Positions 29,201 through 38,657 of a DNA stretch of 64,000 nucleotides are shown here, one piece after another. The stretch is from Scytolyngbya sp. HA4215-MV1 (GTDB lineage Bacteria; Cyanobacteriota; Cyanobacteriia; Leptolyngbyales; Leptolyngbyaceae). Where the stretch lies: NCBI GenBank assembly GCA_019359045.1, contig JAHHIA010000007.1:276515-340514 (forward strand), written 5' to 3'. Position numbers and translations under genes: made by a program. Under the pieces are notes generated by a model that worked only from the letters and a program-made list of their open reading frames with translations, ran no database searches and was not told the origin of the DNA. The first letter of the stretch is position 1. The number at the start of each line of letters is the position of its first letter.

Positions 29201-29890
29201 TTCTAGAAGTTGACACCATTGAGTCAGATTAAACTGATCTCCAATACTTTCCAGCCCACGGCAAATGTCTTGTAGCTGCTCACGACACCCAGGCTGATTC
29301 TCAGACTGTTTGAAGAGTTGGAGCATATCCCGTAATCGGGCTGGCACATCTCTTTGAAAGAGTAAAACCAACGCGCTTTCTTGTGGGGTTGCCTGAATAT
29401 AGGTTGCATTCAGGTCTTCAGCAGCTTCAACAGCAGAGATCGGGACTGGCGCACTAGCTTCAACTTGGGCAACTAGGGATTGCAAATGACGATCCAGTTC
29501 TCCAAACACTGGCTCAACATTTGCCATTTTCTGATTGGCAATGTCTTCAGTTAATCCAAAAGGTCCTTGAAGTTGCTCTAGGAGCTCTTGCAAAGCATCA
29601 AAGACGTTTAGAAATAAGGTTTCCAGCTTTTGGTCAACTTTAACAGTTGGATTTTCTTTGAGGATCTTAAAGTAATCTTCTAAACTATGGGCAGTGCGCT
29701 GAATGCTATGGATGCCAAGCATCGCTGCCCCACCCTTAATCGAGTGTGCAGCTCGGAATACTTCATTTACCATTTCCGAGTCTGCGATCGTACTTTGGAG
29801 ACTCAGCAAACCTTGCTCGATAGTATTGAGGTGGTCTTTTGCCTCCTCAATGAAGTAGCCCATGATTCGCTGTTGTTGATCCGGCTGCAT
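23261..29890 (-). CDS. hmpE: CheA-type hybrid histidine kinase of the hmp locus (HmpE)
   Basis: 2,209 residues. One N-terminal HPt domain carries the phospho-acceptor His49 (FRAAHSIKGGA). A very long acidic Ser/Asp/Glu/Leu-rich linker runs from about 300 to 1550, including an 18-residue tandem repeat at about 1008-1151. Then come the CheA dimerisation and kinase domains from about 1555 (LVGELVVNRNSL, LINNAIAHGIE, DDGAGVD, GRGVGMDVV), a CheW-like domain, and a receiver from about 2080 (VLIVDDS, CDIEMPRMDG, TKPY). It is the kinase of a type IV pilus chemosensory system in filamentous cyanobacteria. It is the last gene of the minus-strand hmpABCDE run, 126 bp after hmpD. Confidence 0.9.
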   Translation of the reverse strand: MQPDQQQRIMGYFIEEAKDHLNTIEQGLLSLQSTIADSEMVNEVFRAAHSIKGGAAMLGIHSIQRTAHSLEDYFKILKENPTVKVDQKLETLFLNVFDALQELLEQLQGPFGLTEDIANQKMANVEPVFGELDRHLQSLVAQVEASAPVPISAVEAAEDLNATYIQATPQESALVLLFQRDVPARLRDMLQLFKQSENQPGCREQLQDICRGLESIGDQFNLTQWCQLLEIARLAISNPDNNYRTLAPLIIKDIKHAQDLVLEGRFDEILACEQLQELVPQLSPIIDAAEADLASLFADEDVTSSADDLFELHLEEPLPDAGDDSVFDSWSLDPSVNEVSLPNGLNSEPLAEVPEALDHNGPEVGMAELNSLADLFEGEVPDLGSTWQEEEIIADMATESIPSANAPVELGDVSNDFADLLFEADNPTASDTRSDAGDLIDLFGDSLQDDDTAGEIDSSTTDMDAFSLEIASNVLEDIDSFDGLGDVSSLVEEEALGGLSQLFDDDLAETDVSLTSNSSDQSLIPSNLSFSDDEVDLTASTSEIGREIIDPWDIESADAILSSEMDAPDLSEDEFVESSAADSSSFGELFGETVSGQSLDFSEITMPEDDESLIELLSEDETDYSQLFEDSEASADPRVDEIGIENLIDEPSTDSEIDALVDQAVADLEMEDLLGSASSDESSIEELSLSDADALDDSLVFELNGEINDSVTDLDSDDSLVVSELTADTSDLEADLVLDDSLLFEEFLENSENVSRSEVDLGLSDSLSFSEFPSEILNDTDLVSDNIFASEEGTQGLGLSDVGLGDEHVNAKLSAVPDPWNEAGDRANTPETQEFWSEENQPDETQQSNRDASSDWLSESMGDFVLDEEDVSESSLALNDGEDDNLDALFDPASASVEDDNLSLDMEEFESFTMADSELEALESLDFSTNLSAESGDLSQDPFSSEMTPPFDSMDSSDQALAKDLDALFPEGDLIASEVPMVTSDSSEFAEIEDYLEITNGSSTDLGDLDDLFAEEAIALVDSPSLEDDFFAEEAIASTDSPSLEDNFFAEEAIASMDSSSLEDDFFAEEAIALVDSPSLEDDFFAEEAIASTDSPSLEDNFFAEEAIALVDSPSLEDDFFAEEAIASTDSPSLEDNFFAEEAIASVDSPSLAMQPDSVLDSSNLVGISDFSSEEDLGDLFGEEQVLMNEASQASEAFESLALGAEEMELLELHSAENGLEGFDLSLDDNSIDTSGDLFDLELHSETLDDATDNLFESSADLDELLSDDLNPLTSFDSPGSTNYLEFGDDHSSDEGSPFSSEIEPDLEFLSSDGLEELNGLPDLDELLTEGMAPSADSLDNPGDLDELLRFDNDSADSFELTDNLLEAPLDFEVSGFETDSEESSSLENELLGLGEIEALGLGRENALDGYSLDVTDDFMAGIETPAPLEVGSSSQEWDLGNEFDDLDALLDSEPSGVSEPTLPEVVEASKISSATDDFADLEALLEEEISPSGTASGLVSVPVDEKAIDKPGSEFDDLDKLLEDANEKLGGSPAVKSVRGPSPRVNVRKTRPRGLEQLMRVPVKHLDNLSNLVGELVVNRNSLEQDQERLRQSLDNLLYQVQQLSDVGQRMQDLYERSLLESSLLASRQGHRSLFSRDLGTTSQPSSSSGGVEYDPLEMDRFTGFHSLSQEMIELIVRVRESASDIEFIVDETDQVTRMFRQVTTQLQEGLTRSRMIPFAQMADRLPRAVRDNAIKYKKQATLRVEGRETLIDKMILDQLTAPGGPLDHLINNAIAHGIEVPEIRQAAGKPPAGQITVSAFHQGNQTVISISDDGAGVDIDRVKAKAVEKGLITPAESRSMSRLDVYELLFHPGFSTKDQADDLAGRGVGMDVVLSSLGQIRGSISTDSSLGKGTTFTIRLPLTLSISKALCCISDRSRLAFPMDGVEDMLDIPRDRVQTNAEGQPCISWRDTLLPLRPLNELLTYNRHLSRGNVYGGNQEEDMISVVVLRSSGNFLALQVDQVLGEQEIVIKQLEGPVPKPVGVAGATVLGDGRIMPIADVLELIDLSMGRIRRDVSGTLWDQSGEQGIPEPPVSKSEPMVLIVDDSITVRELLSMTFNKVGYRVEQARDGQEAWEKLRSGLPCDIVFCDIEMPRMDGLELLSRIQKDPSLSHLPIAMLTSRGADRHRQMAASLGASGYFTKPYLEEALLDAAQRMLKGEVLLTNAP
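26437..26868 (-). repeat. Eight tandem 54-bp repeats inside hmpE
   Basis: Eight head-to-tail units start at 26437, 26491, 26545, 26599, 26653, 26707, 26761 and 26815. Each encodes 18 residues of the type FFAEEAIASTDSPSLEDN. Every unit contains one GCGATCGC octamer (in the EAIA codons). Units vary at a few positions, with 'LV', 'ST', 'SM' and 'SV' variants before the DS; LV and ST types often alternate, suggesting duplication of a two-unit block. Perfect 3n spacing keeps the frame. Confidence 0.95.
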
Positions 29891-30016
29891 GGCAGTGTAC
29901 CTGTCCTTTGCAAGTTACTCTGTTTTTTGGGGTGGGCTGAAAGAACTCATGCTGCAGATTGATTTAATCTAGCTGATTGCTGCACAATTGACATCTCTGA
30001 ATGATCGCCCCGATTT

Positions 30017-32878
30017 TTATGATTTGCCCCGATCAATTTGCTCGACACGGAATCGCTCGACAGAAGTCAACAAGTCCCGTGCAACACCAACCAGATTTTG
30101 GAGGGAACCAGAGACTCGTTGAGCTTCTTGAGAGGTCTCCTGTGCGGTTAATTCAACCGACTGCATCACCTGAGCGACCGCTCGCGAGGTTTCAGTTTGT
30201 TCAACAGTATCCGCAGTAATAGAACGAACCAGAGTATCAATCCGGTTAGAGACCTGAATGATATCTTCAAGTGATCGTTTCGCTTGTTCCGCCAAGCGGG
30301 TTCCCTCAATCACCTGCTGCGTTCCTTCTTCCATGGCTGTCATTACAGAACCCGTCTCACTTTGAATTTGGAGTACGATCTGTTCAATTTCTTTCGACGC
30401 TTTGGCTGCCCGATCGGCCAGCTGCCGCACCTCATCTGCAACGATAGCAAAGCCCCGTCCTGCCTCACCTGCCCTTGCTGCTTCAATACTGGCATTCAAC
30501 GCAAGCAAATTAGTCCGGGATGCAATTTGTGAAATCAACGCCACAATTTTGGAGATTTCTTGAGAGGATTCTGCCAAACGCTTTACCTTACGGGTAGTTT
30601 CTGCCACAGTTTCTCGAATTTGCAGAATACCAGCCACTGTCCTTTCTACGGCCTCACCCCCCTTTAAAGCTGTACTGGATGCGGAACGAGCAACCTCTTC
30701 CGCCTCACGGGCGCTTTCTGCTACCCGTTGAATCGAGTCAGTCATCACCTGTACAGAATTTAGGGTCACTGCTAACTCTTCGGCTTGTCGCAATGCGTCA
30801 GATGAGAGGCTGCGGGCAAACATTTCATTGTCCGTTGAGCCTTTACTGACCTGACGGGCAGCAACCTTAACCTGCTGTACAATTTCACGCAGGTTCTGAA
30901 TGGTTAGGTTGAAAGAATCGGCAACTGCACCCAGTACGTCAGCAGTTACTTCTGCTTGAACTGTCAAGTCACCTCTGGCTGCGCCTTCCACGTCGTCTAG
31001 CAAACGAATCACTTGGCGTTGCAAATCTTCTTTAGCCTGTTCTTGCTCTTCGGCTTTCCGTTGCGCCTCACTCGTGGTTGTTAGAATGACCCGAGCCATT
31101 TGATTAAATCCTGTTGCCAGCCTGCCAAATTCATCTTCTGAGTAAACAGAAGCACGAGCGCTAAGATTGCCACGAGACACCGCATCAAACTGGGCTTGTA
31201 GATCGTCTGTAGTGCGCTTGATACGTTTAGCAGCAGTTTGCCCAACAGCGAGAGCAGTTAAGCCGCCTGCTGCACCAGCAACTAGTGCGGAAACTGCTCC
31301 GGTCAAACGAAGTTCTGACACTAATTCAGGCTTGTCCTGCTTACTAGCGTTGCCAGCAGCAAGAAACGTAACGACTGAAGCAGCGATCGCCGCCACCACA
31401 CCCGCTGAAATAGCAACATAAGTTGGTTTTGTGGTCAGAGGTGCGTTTTCTAGGGGTGCTAGCCAGTCTTGTTCAACCGTAGCAGTAGGTTCAATATTCG
31501 GACTATCAAGGGTTGCAAAAGTAGGGACTTGCTCAGAAGTGCTAGAGAGGCTAAAAACTTCATCATCTCGAAGCGTTGAGCGATCCCCTAAATCACTAAA
31601 ATCATTCGCTGCCAGATCAGAGGGGAAGCCGTTGCTACCGCCAATCCCGCTATCCGACAGGCCAAACCCTGAGGTCACAGAAGGACTGGTGAAGCCAGCA
31701 GAGCTCTCGGACAGATCAAAATCGGATAAGTTACCCAGATCGTCAAATTGTTCAAACTCGTCCTCGTCCAAAAAATCAACGCTACTGCGATCTCTAAATT
31801 CGCTCGACGAGCCTGAATTTTGACCAACTGCCCCACCGGAAGAAAAAGCATCTTGGTCAAAGGAATCCATATCAAAACTATCTTGGATGCCATAACCTTG
31901 CTCTGGCTGAGAAACAAACGTATGCTCATCCTGCTCATACTGGCTTCCCCCAGCAAATTGTCCTAGATCGGGGTAGCGTCCCCCTATAGATGGGTTTGAA
32001 TCCTCTAACCCACCCCCTCCTCCCATAAAGAGCGTTTCATCTTCAGAAACGTAGCGACCAGCGTTATATCCAGAAGTAGGATAATGATTTGCACCCTCTG
32101 CCGGTGAATTATTTGAAAAGGCATCTTCTGGCGCAAGAAAAGATTCGTAGTCCGAGGCAGCTTCGTCCGTCAAATCGGGCGATGCAAATACATCATTGAA
32201 ATTATCTAAAGATGACGAAAAGTCATCTGTGGCAGGATTTTGGCTAGAAGTTGTGGGAAAGCCACCAGGGATAGTCTCGCCAAAAGCTTGATCGGAAAAA
32301 CTGGAATCTTGAAATGCAAAAGGATCATCTGGTTGCCCAGAATTGGCAAAATCTATCGCGGAACCAGATTGAAGCGAATACTCATTATTCTCAAATGGAG
32401 TGTCAAGCGATTGATAATCTTGAAATGAAGTTTGCTGCTCTCCAGAGAAATTATTAGCATTACCGAAATCCAGGTCTTCTGGAAAATTTTCTGGAAAGTT
32501 TAAATTGTCGGCATTGTTTTCTGTAAAAGAACTAGACCTTTCATAATCTGGTTCATTTGCCAACCCTGCACTATGACTACCACCCGTAGAGATATCTGTC
32601 CCACTAAATTGTTTAGTGTAATCTAACCCTGTGTTGGCATAGTCAACAAAGTCGGGATCAGAGGTTAATTCCAGCACAGCTTCATATTGCTCACGCGCGA
32701 CATCATATTGCTGCAAACCATAGCAATAGATGTGCCCTCGCAATAACCGTGCACTGGGATCTTTGGAATATTCTTCAACTAAACGATCAACGATCGCGGC
32801 AGCTTCCTCGTATCTGCCCTGCATATAGGCTTTTTCAGCCTGCTGATATTCCTGCGCGTAGTCAGTGCCTGATGCCAT
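30017..32878 (-). CDS. hmpD: Methyl-accepting chemotaxis protein of the hmp locus (HmpD, PilJ-like)
   Basis: 953 residues. The N-terminus (1-100) is a TPR-like helical segment ([20 protein letters not shown]). Residues about 110-480 are an acidic Asn/Ser/Asp/Phe-rich linker. Two transmembrane helices follow close together (about 486-510 and 521-545), so there is no room for a periplasmic sensor domain. HAMP segments (about 550-670) and the methyl-accepting signalling domain (about 680-940, hairpin tip [20 protein letters not shown]) complete it. Input may therefore come from the cytoplasmic N-terminus. A strong AGGAGG precedes the ATG. It lies 231 bp after hmpC. Confidence 0.92.
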   Translation of the reverse strand: MASGTDYAQEYQQAEKAYMQGRYEEAAAIVDRLVEEYSKDPSARLLRGHIYCYGLQQYDVAREQYEAVLELTSDPDFVDYANTGLDYTKQFSGTDISTGGSHSAGLANEPDYERSSSFTENNADNLNFPENFPEDLDFGNANNFSGEQQTSFQDYQSLDTPFENNEYSLQSGSAIDFANSGQPDDPFAFQDSSFSDQAFGETIPGGFPTTSSQNPATDDFSSSLDNFNDVFASPDLTDEAASDYESFLAPEDAFSNNSPAEGANHYPTSGYNAGRYVSEDETLFMGGGGGLEDSNPSIGGRYPDLGQFAGGSQYEQDEHTFVSQPEQGYGIQDSFDMDSFDQDAFSSGGAVGQNSGSSSEFRDRSSVDFLDEDEFEQFDDLGNLSDFDLSESSAGFTSPSVTSGFGLSDSGIGGSNGFPSDLAANDFSDLGDRSTLRDDEVFSLSSTSEQVPTFATLDSPNIEPTATVEQDWLAPLENAPLTTKPTYVAISAGVVAAIAASVVTFLAAGNASKQDKPELVSELRLTGAVSALVAGAAGGLTALAVGQTAAKRIKRTTDDLQAQFDAVSRGNLSARASVYSEDEFGRLATGFNQMARVILTTTSEAQRKAEEQEQAKEDLQRQVIRLLDDVEGAARGDLTVQAEVTADVLGAVADSFNLTIQNLREIVQQVKVAARQVSKGSTDNEMFARSLSSDALRQAEELAVTLNSVQVMTDSIQRVAESAREAEEVARSASSTALKGGEAVERTVAGILQIRETVAETTRKVKRLAESSQEISKIVALISQIASRTNLLALNASIEAARAGEAGRGFAIVADEVRQLADRAAKASKEIEQIVLQIQSETGSVMTAMEEGTQQVIEGTRLAEQAKRSLEDIIQVSNRIDTLVRSITADTVEQTETSRAVAQVMQSVELTAQETSQEAQRVSGSLQNLVGVARDLLTSVERFRVEQIDRGKS

Positions 32879-33109
32879 TTGCCTCCTCCTGGCCTTGCCT
32901 ATATGCTGCTCTGCTAGAAGTCATCCTGTCTTTATACCCTGGTTTCTCTAAGGATGAACACAAAAACTTTTTACCAGACAGATTTGCAACCTTCCGGTTA
33001 TTTAAGAAGTCCTGATCTGAGAAGTTCTCGTCATTGACCATTGATAAGATTGCCACTCGTGGTGCATCAGCCGTTTGACTGAAAATCGGTTTAAATTTGT
33101 CGGTTGAGC

Positions 33110-33640
33110 TCATGCGACCCACCGTGCTGATTGAAGAATCTTAATCTGATCGAGCAAAAGAAGAACTTTATCTGCCCTTTCATCCATTGCCCATTCGCCC
33201 CGTAAAAAAGGTTCCATCACATCCGGCACGTTAGTCGGTCGCTGGATCTCGTCAATATCTAACCAATCCATGCCAACAATGCGATCAACTGCGAGTCCCA
33301 ACATAGTGTCTTGATCTTCCACGGCAATGACTGGAATCTCAGGTCTGTCCGTGTTGAGTGGCGAAATATCGCCTAAAAATTGCCCCAAGTCTGCAACCCA
33401 GACCACTCGTCCCCGAACATTTAGCGTTCCTAGAAGCAACGGAGACACGTTAGGAACCGGAGTAATCCGATCCGGGGAGGGCGAAATTACTTCACGGATA
33501 CCTGTTGCAGGCAAAGCAAATTCATTCCCTGAAGCAATATAGAACCGAAGATGTAACTCACCTTCGGGACTTTCCAACTCCTGGAATTCTGGAGCTTGAT
33601 CTTGCCCTCTACCCGTTAAAAAATCCGGATTCCCTACCAT
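33110..33640 (-). CDS. hmpC: CheW-like adaptor (HmpC)
   Basis: 176 residues forming one CheW domain from about 30 to 165 (RFYIASGNEFALPATGIREV, NVRGRVVWVADLGQFLG, VAVDRIVGM). It should link the receptor HmpD to the kinase HmpE. The first 25 residues are a polar extension with no motif. Start is ATG at 33640, 11 bp after the hmpB stop, so the two are almost certainly co-translated on one message. Confidence 0.92.
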   Translation of the reverse strand: MVGNPDFLTGRGQDQAPEFQELESPEGELHLRFYIASGNEFALPATGIREVISPSPDRITPVPNVSPLLLGTLNVRGRVVWVADLGQFLGDISPLNTDRPEIPVIAVEDQDTMLGLAVDRIVGMDWLDIDEIQRPTNVPDVMEPFLRGEWAMDERADKVLLLLDQIKILQSARWVA

Positions 33641-33651
33641 TACACTTATCC

Positions 33652-34017
33652 CTAACCTCGCAATAGTTGTTTCACCGTTCCGACCAATTCAGTTGGCTGA
33701 AATGGTTTGGCAATGTAGGCATCTGCACCCTGTTTCATTCCCCAATAACGATCAAACTCTTCGCCTTTAGAAGAGCACATCACCACTGGGACATTTTGAG
33801 TTTTAGGATCAGCCTTAAGGCGACGACAGACCTCATAGCCATTCATCCGAGGCATCACAATATCTAGAACAACGAGATCGGGGCAATGTCCTTGAATCTG
33901 CTCCAGTGCTTCCACACCATCACTGGCTACAGTGACATTCAAACCACTGCCCTTGAGCAGGTCAGTGATCATCTCCCTCTGGGTGACACTGTCTTCCACA
34001 ACCAGAACTGTACTCAT
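33652..34017 (-). CDS. hmpB: CheY-like response regulator (HmpB, PilH-like)
   Basis: 121 residues, a stand-alone receiver domain. The acidic pocket is E8-D9 (VVEDS), the phospho-acceptor is D52 (VVLDIVMPRMNG), the switch Ser/Thr region is MCSSKG, and the conserved lysine is K104 (IAKPF). No output domain, so it works by protein contact, probably as a phosphate sink or pilus-motor effector. AGGAGG lies just before the ATG. It is 11 bp from hmpC and 109 bp from hmpA. Confidence 0.94.
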   Translation of the reverse strand: MSTVLVVEDSVTQREMITDLLKGSGLNVTVASDGVEALEQIQGHCPDLVVLDIVMPRMNGYEVCRRLKADPKTQNVPVVMCSSKGEEFDRYWGMKQGADAYIAKPFQPTELVGTVKQLLRG

Positions 34018-34126
34018 ACCCTCCTACCTAACCACTGGTTTAGACATCAACGGGACAGGCTCACTTTCGCTTGTTTACCAAATACCGTAATTTCTTTATG
34101 TAACAACCAAAGCTCCCAATCATCAA

Positions 34127-35425
34127 CTAAGCCGATGGTGTAGAGGGTGATTTGGCAACCTTGACTCCTAGCTCATCTTCTAACACATCTGACAACAATG
34201 GATTGCTTTGAAAGCTCTCAGGATTTCCCGACCCAACATGTTTCTCAACTAGCATAAGCAGTTCACTCTCCCCAAATGGTTTGGTGAGGTAATCAGTCGC
34301 CCCAACCATCCGGGCTTTGAGGCGATCGATAAATCCATCTTTACCCGTCAACATCACAATTGGAGTTTGGCGAAATGCAGTTGATTTTCGTAGCATGGCA
34401 CAAATTTCGTAACCGTCCAGTTCTGGCATTGCGATATCGCAAAGGATCAGATCGGGTTTTAATTGAAAAACCAAACTTAAGGCTCTTAAGGGATTGTCGA
34501 TCGCACTCACCTCATAACCGTGCTGACTCAAAACATTTTCTACCGCTTTACCGATTGACACACTATCATCTACACAAACAACTCGGGGAACCTTAGCCTG
34601 CTGAAATTTCTCAAACTCTCGCCTATTGTTCCCAATTTCTCCTGCATCAGGCAGTGAAAGATGAATGAGGCCCTGCTGTACATAAGGATAGATTGCCCTG
34701 GCAACAGTGAGAATATCTCGATTCAGATAGCGAGCGATTTGGCGAATTGAAGTCTTGCCATCTGTCCAGTATTCCAGGGTATTAAAAGTATGCGTTGGTA
34801 ATACCTGCCCCAACTGAACAGCATCTGCAATCACTGGGCATTGTTCAGGCGACTGGATGTGAGGATGAAAATGATTCCATTCTTGTACCTGCTTCATCAC
34901 TTTGGTCACCAGAGGATTTATCTCTAGCGTTGTTAGTTGGGGAGCCAGAGCTGAGCCAATCTCAAAAATGAATGATCCTTGAACCAGACTGAGCAAATCG
35001 AACAGGGTCTCATGCACCATGTTATGGATAATGCTACGTCCCTGTTCAGGGGTTAGGGTATGATTTTCCAAAAGTGCCCAAAGATAGCCATATTCTGGTG
35101 CATTAACGGCAGCGATCGAAGACACCTTGAGATGTTGTAAAGCAGTGTCTATTTTGTAACGTCTGAGATAATCGCGTAAGCGGCTGAGATGCGTATCCGT
35201 TGTGTCTGCGGCGTAAATTATTTGACCATTCAAGAAAAAAACAATCCAAAACTGTCCCGTCAAAGAGCCAGAGCTTTTAACCTCACGAGCAGCTATTTTG
35301 CTAGGAGTACCAAAGCTTCCCATTTGTGGCGCATAAGCTTCCACAAAAAGCTCACCAGTCCGCTGCCCCAACTCAATGAGCTGAAGGATGCTACGAATGT
35401 CAATCTCGTTTAACTTCCCCTGCAT
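34127..35425 (-). CDS. hmpA: PATAN/DUF4388 response regulator (HmpA, PatA-like)
   Basis: 432 residues. An N-terminal PATAN (DUF4388) domain at about 1-120 (MQGKLNEIDIRSILQLIELG, GELFVEA), a middle helical/winged segment, and a C-terminal receiver from about 285 (VVCVDDSVSIG, ILCDIAMPELDGYEI, LTGKDG, TKPFGES). PatA-family regulators in cyanobacteria affect pilus motility and cell patterning. It is the first gene of the minus-strand hmp run and starts at ATG 35425. The upstream side is a 1.35-kb region shared with hmpF, where its promoter must lie. Confidence 0.9.
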   Translation of the reverse strand: MQGKLNEIDIRSILQLIELGQRTGELFVEAYAPQMGSFGTPSKIAAREVKSSGSLTGQFWIVFFLNGQIIYAADTTDTHLSRLRDYLRRYKIDTALQHLKVSSIAAVNAPEYGYLWALLENHTLTPEQGRSIIHNMVHETLFDLLSLVQGSFIFEIGSALAPQLTTLEINPLVTKVMKQVQEWNHFHPHIQSPEQCPVIADAVQLGQVLPTHTFNTLEYWTDGKTSIRQIARYLNRDILTVARAIYPYVQQGLIHLSLPDAGEIGNNRREFEKFQQAKVPRVVCVDDSVSIGKAVENVLSQHGYEVSAIDNPLRALSLVFQLKPDLILCDIAMPELDGYEICAMLRKSTAFRQTPIVMLTGKDGFIDRLKARMVGATDYLTKPFGESELLMLVEKHVGSGNPESFQSNPLLSDVLEDELGVKVAKSPSTPSA

Positions 35426-36777
35426 GCAGCTAAGACGATTTCCAAAATTTTTTAGAGCTAGGTTATCTTGCCCATTTTGTTGTGAGAAGCCTACAAGCCT
35501 ACCTGCGTAAATCTCTTGAGAAGAACATCAGGTAGTGTTAGAAATATCAACAGCCTGGCTAAAAGACTATGACTGAAAATTAAAGCCTGAAATGCTTGAA
35601 TATCAGACAATACCGACTTCTCAGGTGGAAATCAAAGAAGAGAACGGACTCCGCTCCTTTTTAATTCCCTTAACAACTTCATGCTTTCTTCATTGAAAGT
35701 GGGTTCCATCCAACCTTAATTAATAATAGTTTTATACTCTTCTAACCTTATCTAGAGAAGATATTTTTAATTTCTACAGCAAGATCGGGTAATTGTGAAC
35801 GATACTTCAAAGACTGAGAACCTTACTCAGATGGCTTGCGTGCAATTTTTCTAGTGGAAAGGTCTTTCAGTTGAGAGACCGTCGATTTGTTACTGTTCTT
35901 TACAGATCCAGTTAAAAGCAATGTTAAATTAGAGAACAATACAATTTAAGTAAAAAACTTGAGGCGTGCTGATTCAAGCACGCACCTTAAGCTGGTCGAG
36001 CGCACCTGAGCATTGTTATAGTGCGTTCTGTGTCATTGAGGTTAGAATTTACATCTAAAAATCAACCAATAGATTGTGTTAAAGGTTGATGTGAGGTGGT
36101 GGGATTATCAGGGTCGCTTCGCCTCCGCCTGGTGAATTAATTCTCAGGGGGTGAGGGAGGAAAAAAGGAAACAGTTGACACTTATGCTACTTCTATTAAG
36201 ATCTCTATTTTTAGGCAGTGAAAAAGCGATTCGGTTTACTAAGAGGTTCGATGTACTAGCAAAAGTATGGGCTGAGAGATGAGGTTTCTAACAGGTCAAG
36301 AAGCTAATTTTTACTTTTGTCGGATAGTTTGATAGAGGGAGTGGAGTGTTCTGTCTTCAAGTAGGCAAATGCGTCCCAAAGTTTTATCAGCTTGACTAGA
36401 AGCAACATCTGAACTCATTGGATTCTTCTAGCTTGGGTTAAAGCGTTCTGGATGAGAGCTAATGATTCGTCGGAATGTTGGTCAGGGTCAGGTGTTTGTT
36501 CAGAAGCTTGTAAGCGAGAAAAGTTTGGGCTGGATTCTCAAGTATGCAAACCACCCCCTCAAATTTCAGACAACAGCATTCTGAAAAAGGCTGTCAGCAG
36601 TTCCCTAGCTAACGAGTAGAAGCACAATTTGAACGCTGAATACATTGTTTTGTCGGCGTTACCTCACTAAACTGATCTAATAAACCCAGTCTAATATAAG
36701 GCATAAGCCTTCAGGGTCAGACTCAAGTCTCGGGCTAAATCGAAGAGCAGACATAGACACATAAGGGGATTATCGGT
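35426..36777. other. 1.35-kb regulatory region between divergent hmpA and hmpF
   Basis: No gene is supported. Two good hairpins occur: GGTCTTTC-AGTT-GAGAGACC at 35861-35880 (8-bp stem with one wobble pair) and GCGTGCT-GATTCA-AGCACGC at 35964-35983. Both are on the hmpF side of the hmpA promoter area. An AAGGGGA about 10 bases before 36778 serves as the hmpF ribosome site. The length suggests more than one promoter or a long untranslated leader. Confidence 0.55.
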
Positions 36778-38535
36778 GTGCTGTATCTAGCAGAAGTAGT
36801 ACAGAGGAAGGGCGGAATCATTGGTGGCAGCAAGACCGAGTTAAAGCTGTTAGCTTGTCAACGGTCTGAACAGAGTTGGAGCGCTGTACCTGGTGAGGAC
36901 ACCATTCCGGCAGATGATGCCAATAAGTACAATCCTGGTGCGCTTGTACTGGTCGATCTGACTTCTAATAAGCAGGTGCAGCGGGTTCAAGAAGCCTCTC
37001 GCCAGTTGGTGAGCATCTTGCAAAATTTTTCTCGTTTGCAGGAAAAATTTAAGACTCAGGAAGAAGAAATTGAGCAATGGAAGCAATCTTTGACTTATCA
37101 GAGTCAGGAGCTAAATCGGCGAGAGATGGAAATGGAGTCTCGTCGAGAACAACTGTTGCAAATGGAGGAAGATTTTGAGCAACTAGAGCAGCAACGTCAA
37201 GAAATTGAACAAGCTCGCGAAGAAATTACGCGCATTAAGGAAGAGTCCGATCGCAATCGTCAAGAACTAGAGGGCGCTTGGGAGCACTTGCGGGGTGAAA
37301 TGCGTCGTCTGGAAGAACGGCAGAGCGAAATTCAACAGTCTGCTGTGTTGGACGATGATAATGCTCGGAATATTCAGGATTTATTAAATCGGCTAGCTGG
37401 TTCTGTTGCTCCAACAGAGTCAGTTCGGGAGCAATTAAATCTGTCCTTTGAACTAATCAATCAGCAGCAAGAGCTGCTGAATTATCATTGGCAACGACTG
37501 GAGCAGCAGCGTGAAGAGGCTCAGAAACTGCAAGCCGAGGTTGATAGACAAACACAACAATTACAAAGCCGTTGGCAAGAATGGCATCAGTCACAAGAAT
37601 CGCTTGAGCAAGCCAAGGCTGAGCTAAAAGCACAACAGAATGTTTTGAGTTCTCGGCAAGATTATGCTCAAGCTTTAGGAGTGCAACTTCAACAGCAGGA
37701 AGAACTCCATCAACAACTTTATCGATTAGCGGAAACTTCTGACCGAGTCAGCGTGACGCAGAAAATTGATATTGAAGCTTTAGAGAAGATGGCTTTGCCA
37801 GAATTGGAGAGGTTTGTTAGGGAGTTACATCAAGATTTAGATCAATTTTCACGGTTCGTGAATGATCAGGAAGAAGAATTAACTCTCAAACAACAAGAAA
37901 TTGATGAACTTCATGCAAAAATTCAGGCAGCCAGCGAATACGATCGCTTAAGCATTGAAGCAGAGCTAGCCGATGAGCAAGATAGTTACCAAATGCTGAA
38001 TGATACCCTGGAAGGGCAGCGCCGTACGCTGCGCGAACGGGAGGAAATTTTGCATCAACATCAAGCTGTCTTGCGCCGTAGGCAAGGGATTTCAGATGGA
38101 GATGGGCAAGAGAGTAAGATCGACTTAGGTCCAATTCTGCTTCAGTTGGATTCGCAAAGGCATCAGCAAACGGAAGAGTTGCATCGGTTAGAAGGGCAAA
38201 TTGAGCAAATGCGCGGAGCAATTCAGCAGGCTCAGGGCATGATTAACAACCAGTCTACCGATCAGGAGAATAAGCGTAACGAATTAAAGCAATTAGAGCA
38301 AAATTTGCAGAAGCAGCGATCGGACGTTGCCGAATTGTGGGGTAAGGTCAATCTTTACCAGGAAACTTTGCAACCTATTCAAGATGGCGTCAGTGGATTG
38401 AGGCAACGACTGGAGGAGATTGCAGGTACTATGTCTCAGGTTCAGGAAGCAGGAGACTATCAGCTTCAGGCAATCACTGAAATGCGTCAGATTTTGGTAG
38501 GTCTCATGAATACCCCAGAGTTAGCAGCATCTTAA
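36778..38535 (+). CDS. hmpF: Pilus motility taxis protein HmpF
   Basis: 585 residues. The N-terminal 70 residues (MLYLAEVVQRKGGIIGGSKT, then ELKLLACQR and GALVLVDL) match what I recall of the HmpF family. The rest, about 75-560, is almost continuous coiled coil rich in Gln/Glu (many LEQQRxE heptads). In Nostoc punctiforme, HmpF is needed for type IV pilus gliding and polar localisation, and it lies next to the hmp chemotaxis genes. Start is GTG with AAGGGGA upstream. Here it is divergent from hmpABCDE instead of heading the same operon. Confidence 0.92.
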   Translation: MLYLAEVVQRKGGIIGGSKTELKLLACQRSEQSWSAVPGEDTIPADDANKYNPGALVLVDLTSNKQVQRVQEASRQLVSILQNFSRLQEKFKTQEEEIEQWKQSLTYQSQELNRREMEMESRREQLLQMEEDFEQLEQQRQEIEQAREEITRIKEESDRNRQELEGAWEHLRGEMRRLEERQSEIQQSAVLDDDNARNIQDLLNRLAGSVAPTESVREQLNLSFELINQQQELLNYHWQRLEQQREEAQKLQAEVDRQTQQLQSRWQEWHQSQESLEQAKAELKAQQNVLSSRQDYAQALGVQLQQQEELHQQLYRLAETSDRVSVTQKIDIEALEKMALPELERFVRELHQDLDQFSRFVNDQEEELTLKQQEIDELHAKIQAASEYDRLSIEAELADEQDSYQMLNDTLEGQRRTLREREEILHQHQAVLRRRQGISDGDGQESKIDLGPILLQLDSQRHQQTEELHRLEGQIEQMRGAIQQAQGMINNQSTDQENKRNELKQLEQNLQKQRSDVAELWGKVNLYQETLQPIQDGVSGLRQRLEEIAGTMSQVQEAGDYQLQAITEMRQILVGLMNTPELAAS

Positions 38536-38657
38536 AACTGTCAAAAAATCATTCCTTTTTTGGAACTGATGGAATCATTCAATACTAGAAATTCGCCTTA
38601 CTGAAAATTGGCATTAATGATCCCATTCTAGTCATCAGGAAAAGCCATCATTGCTAT

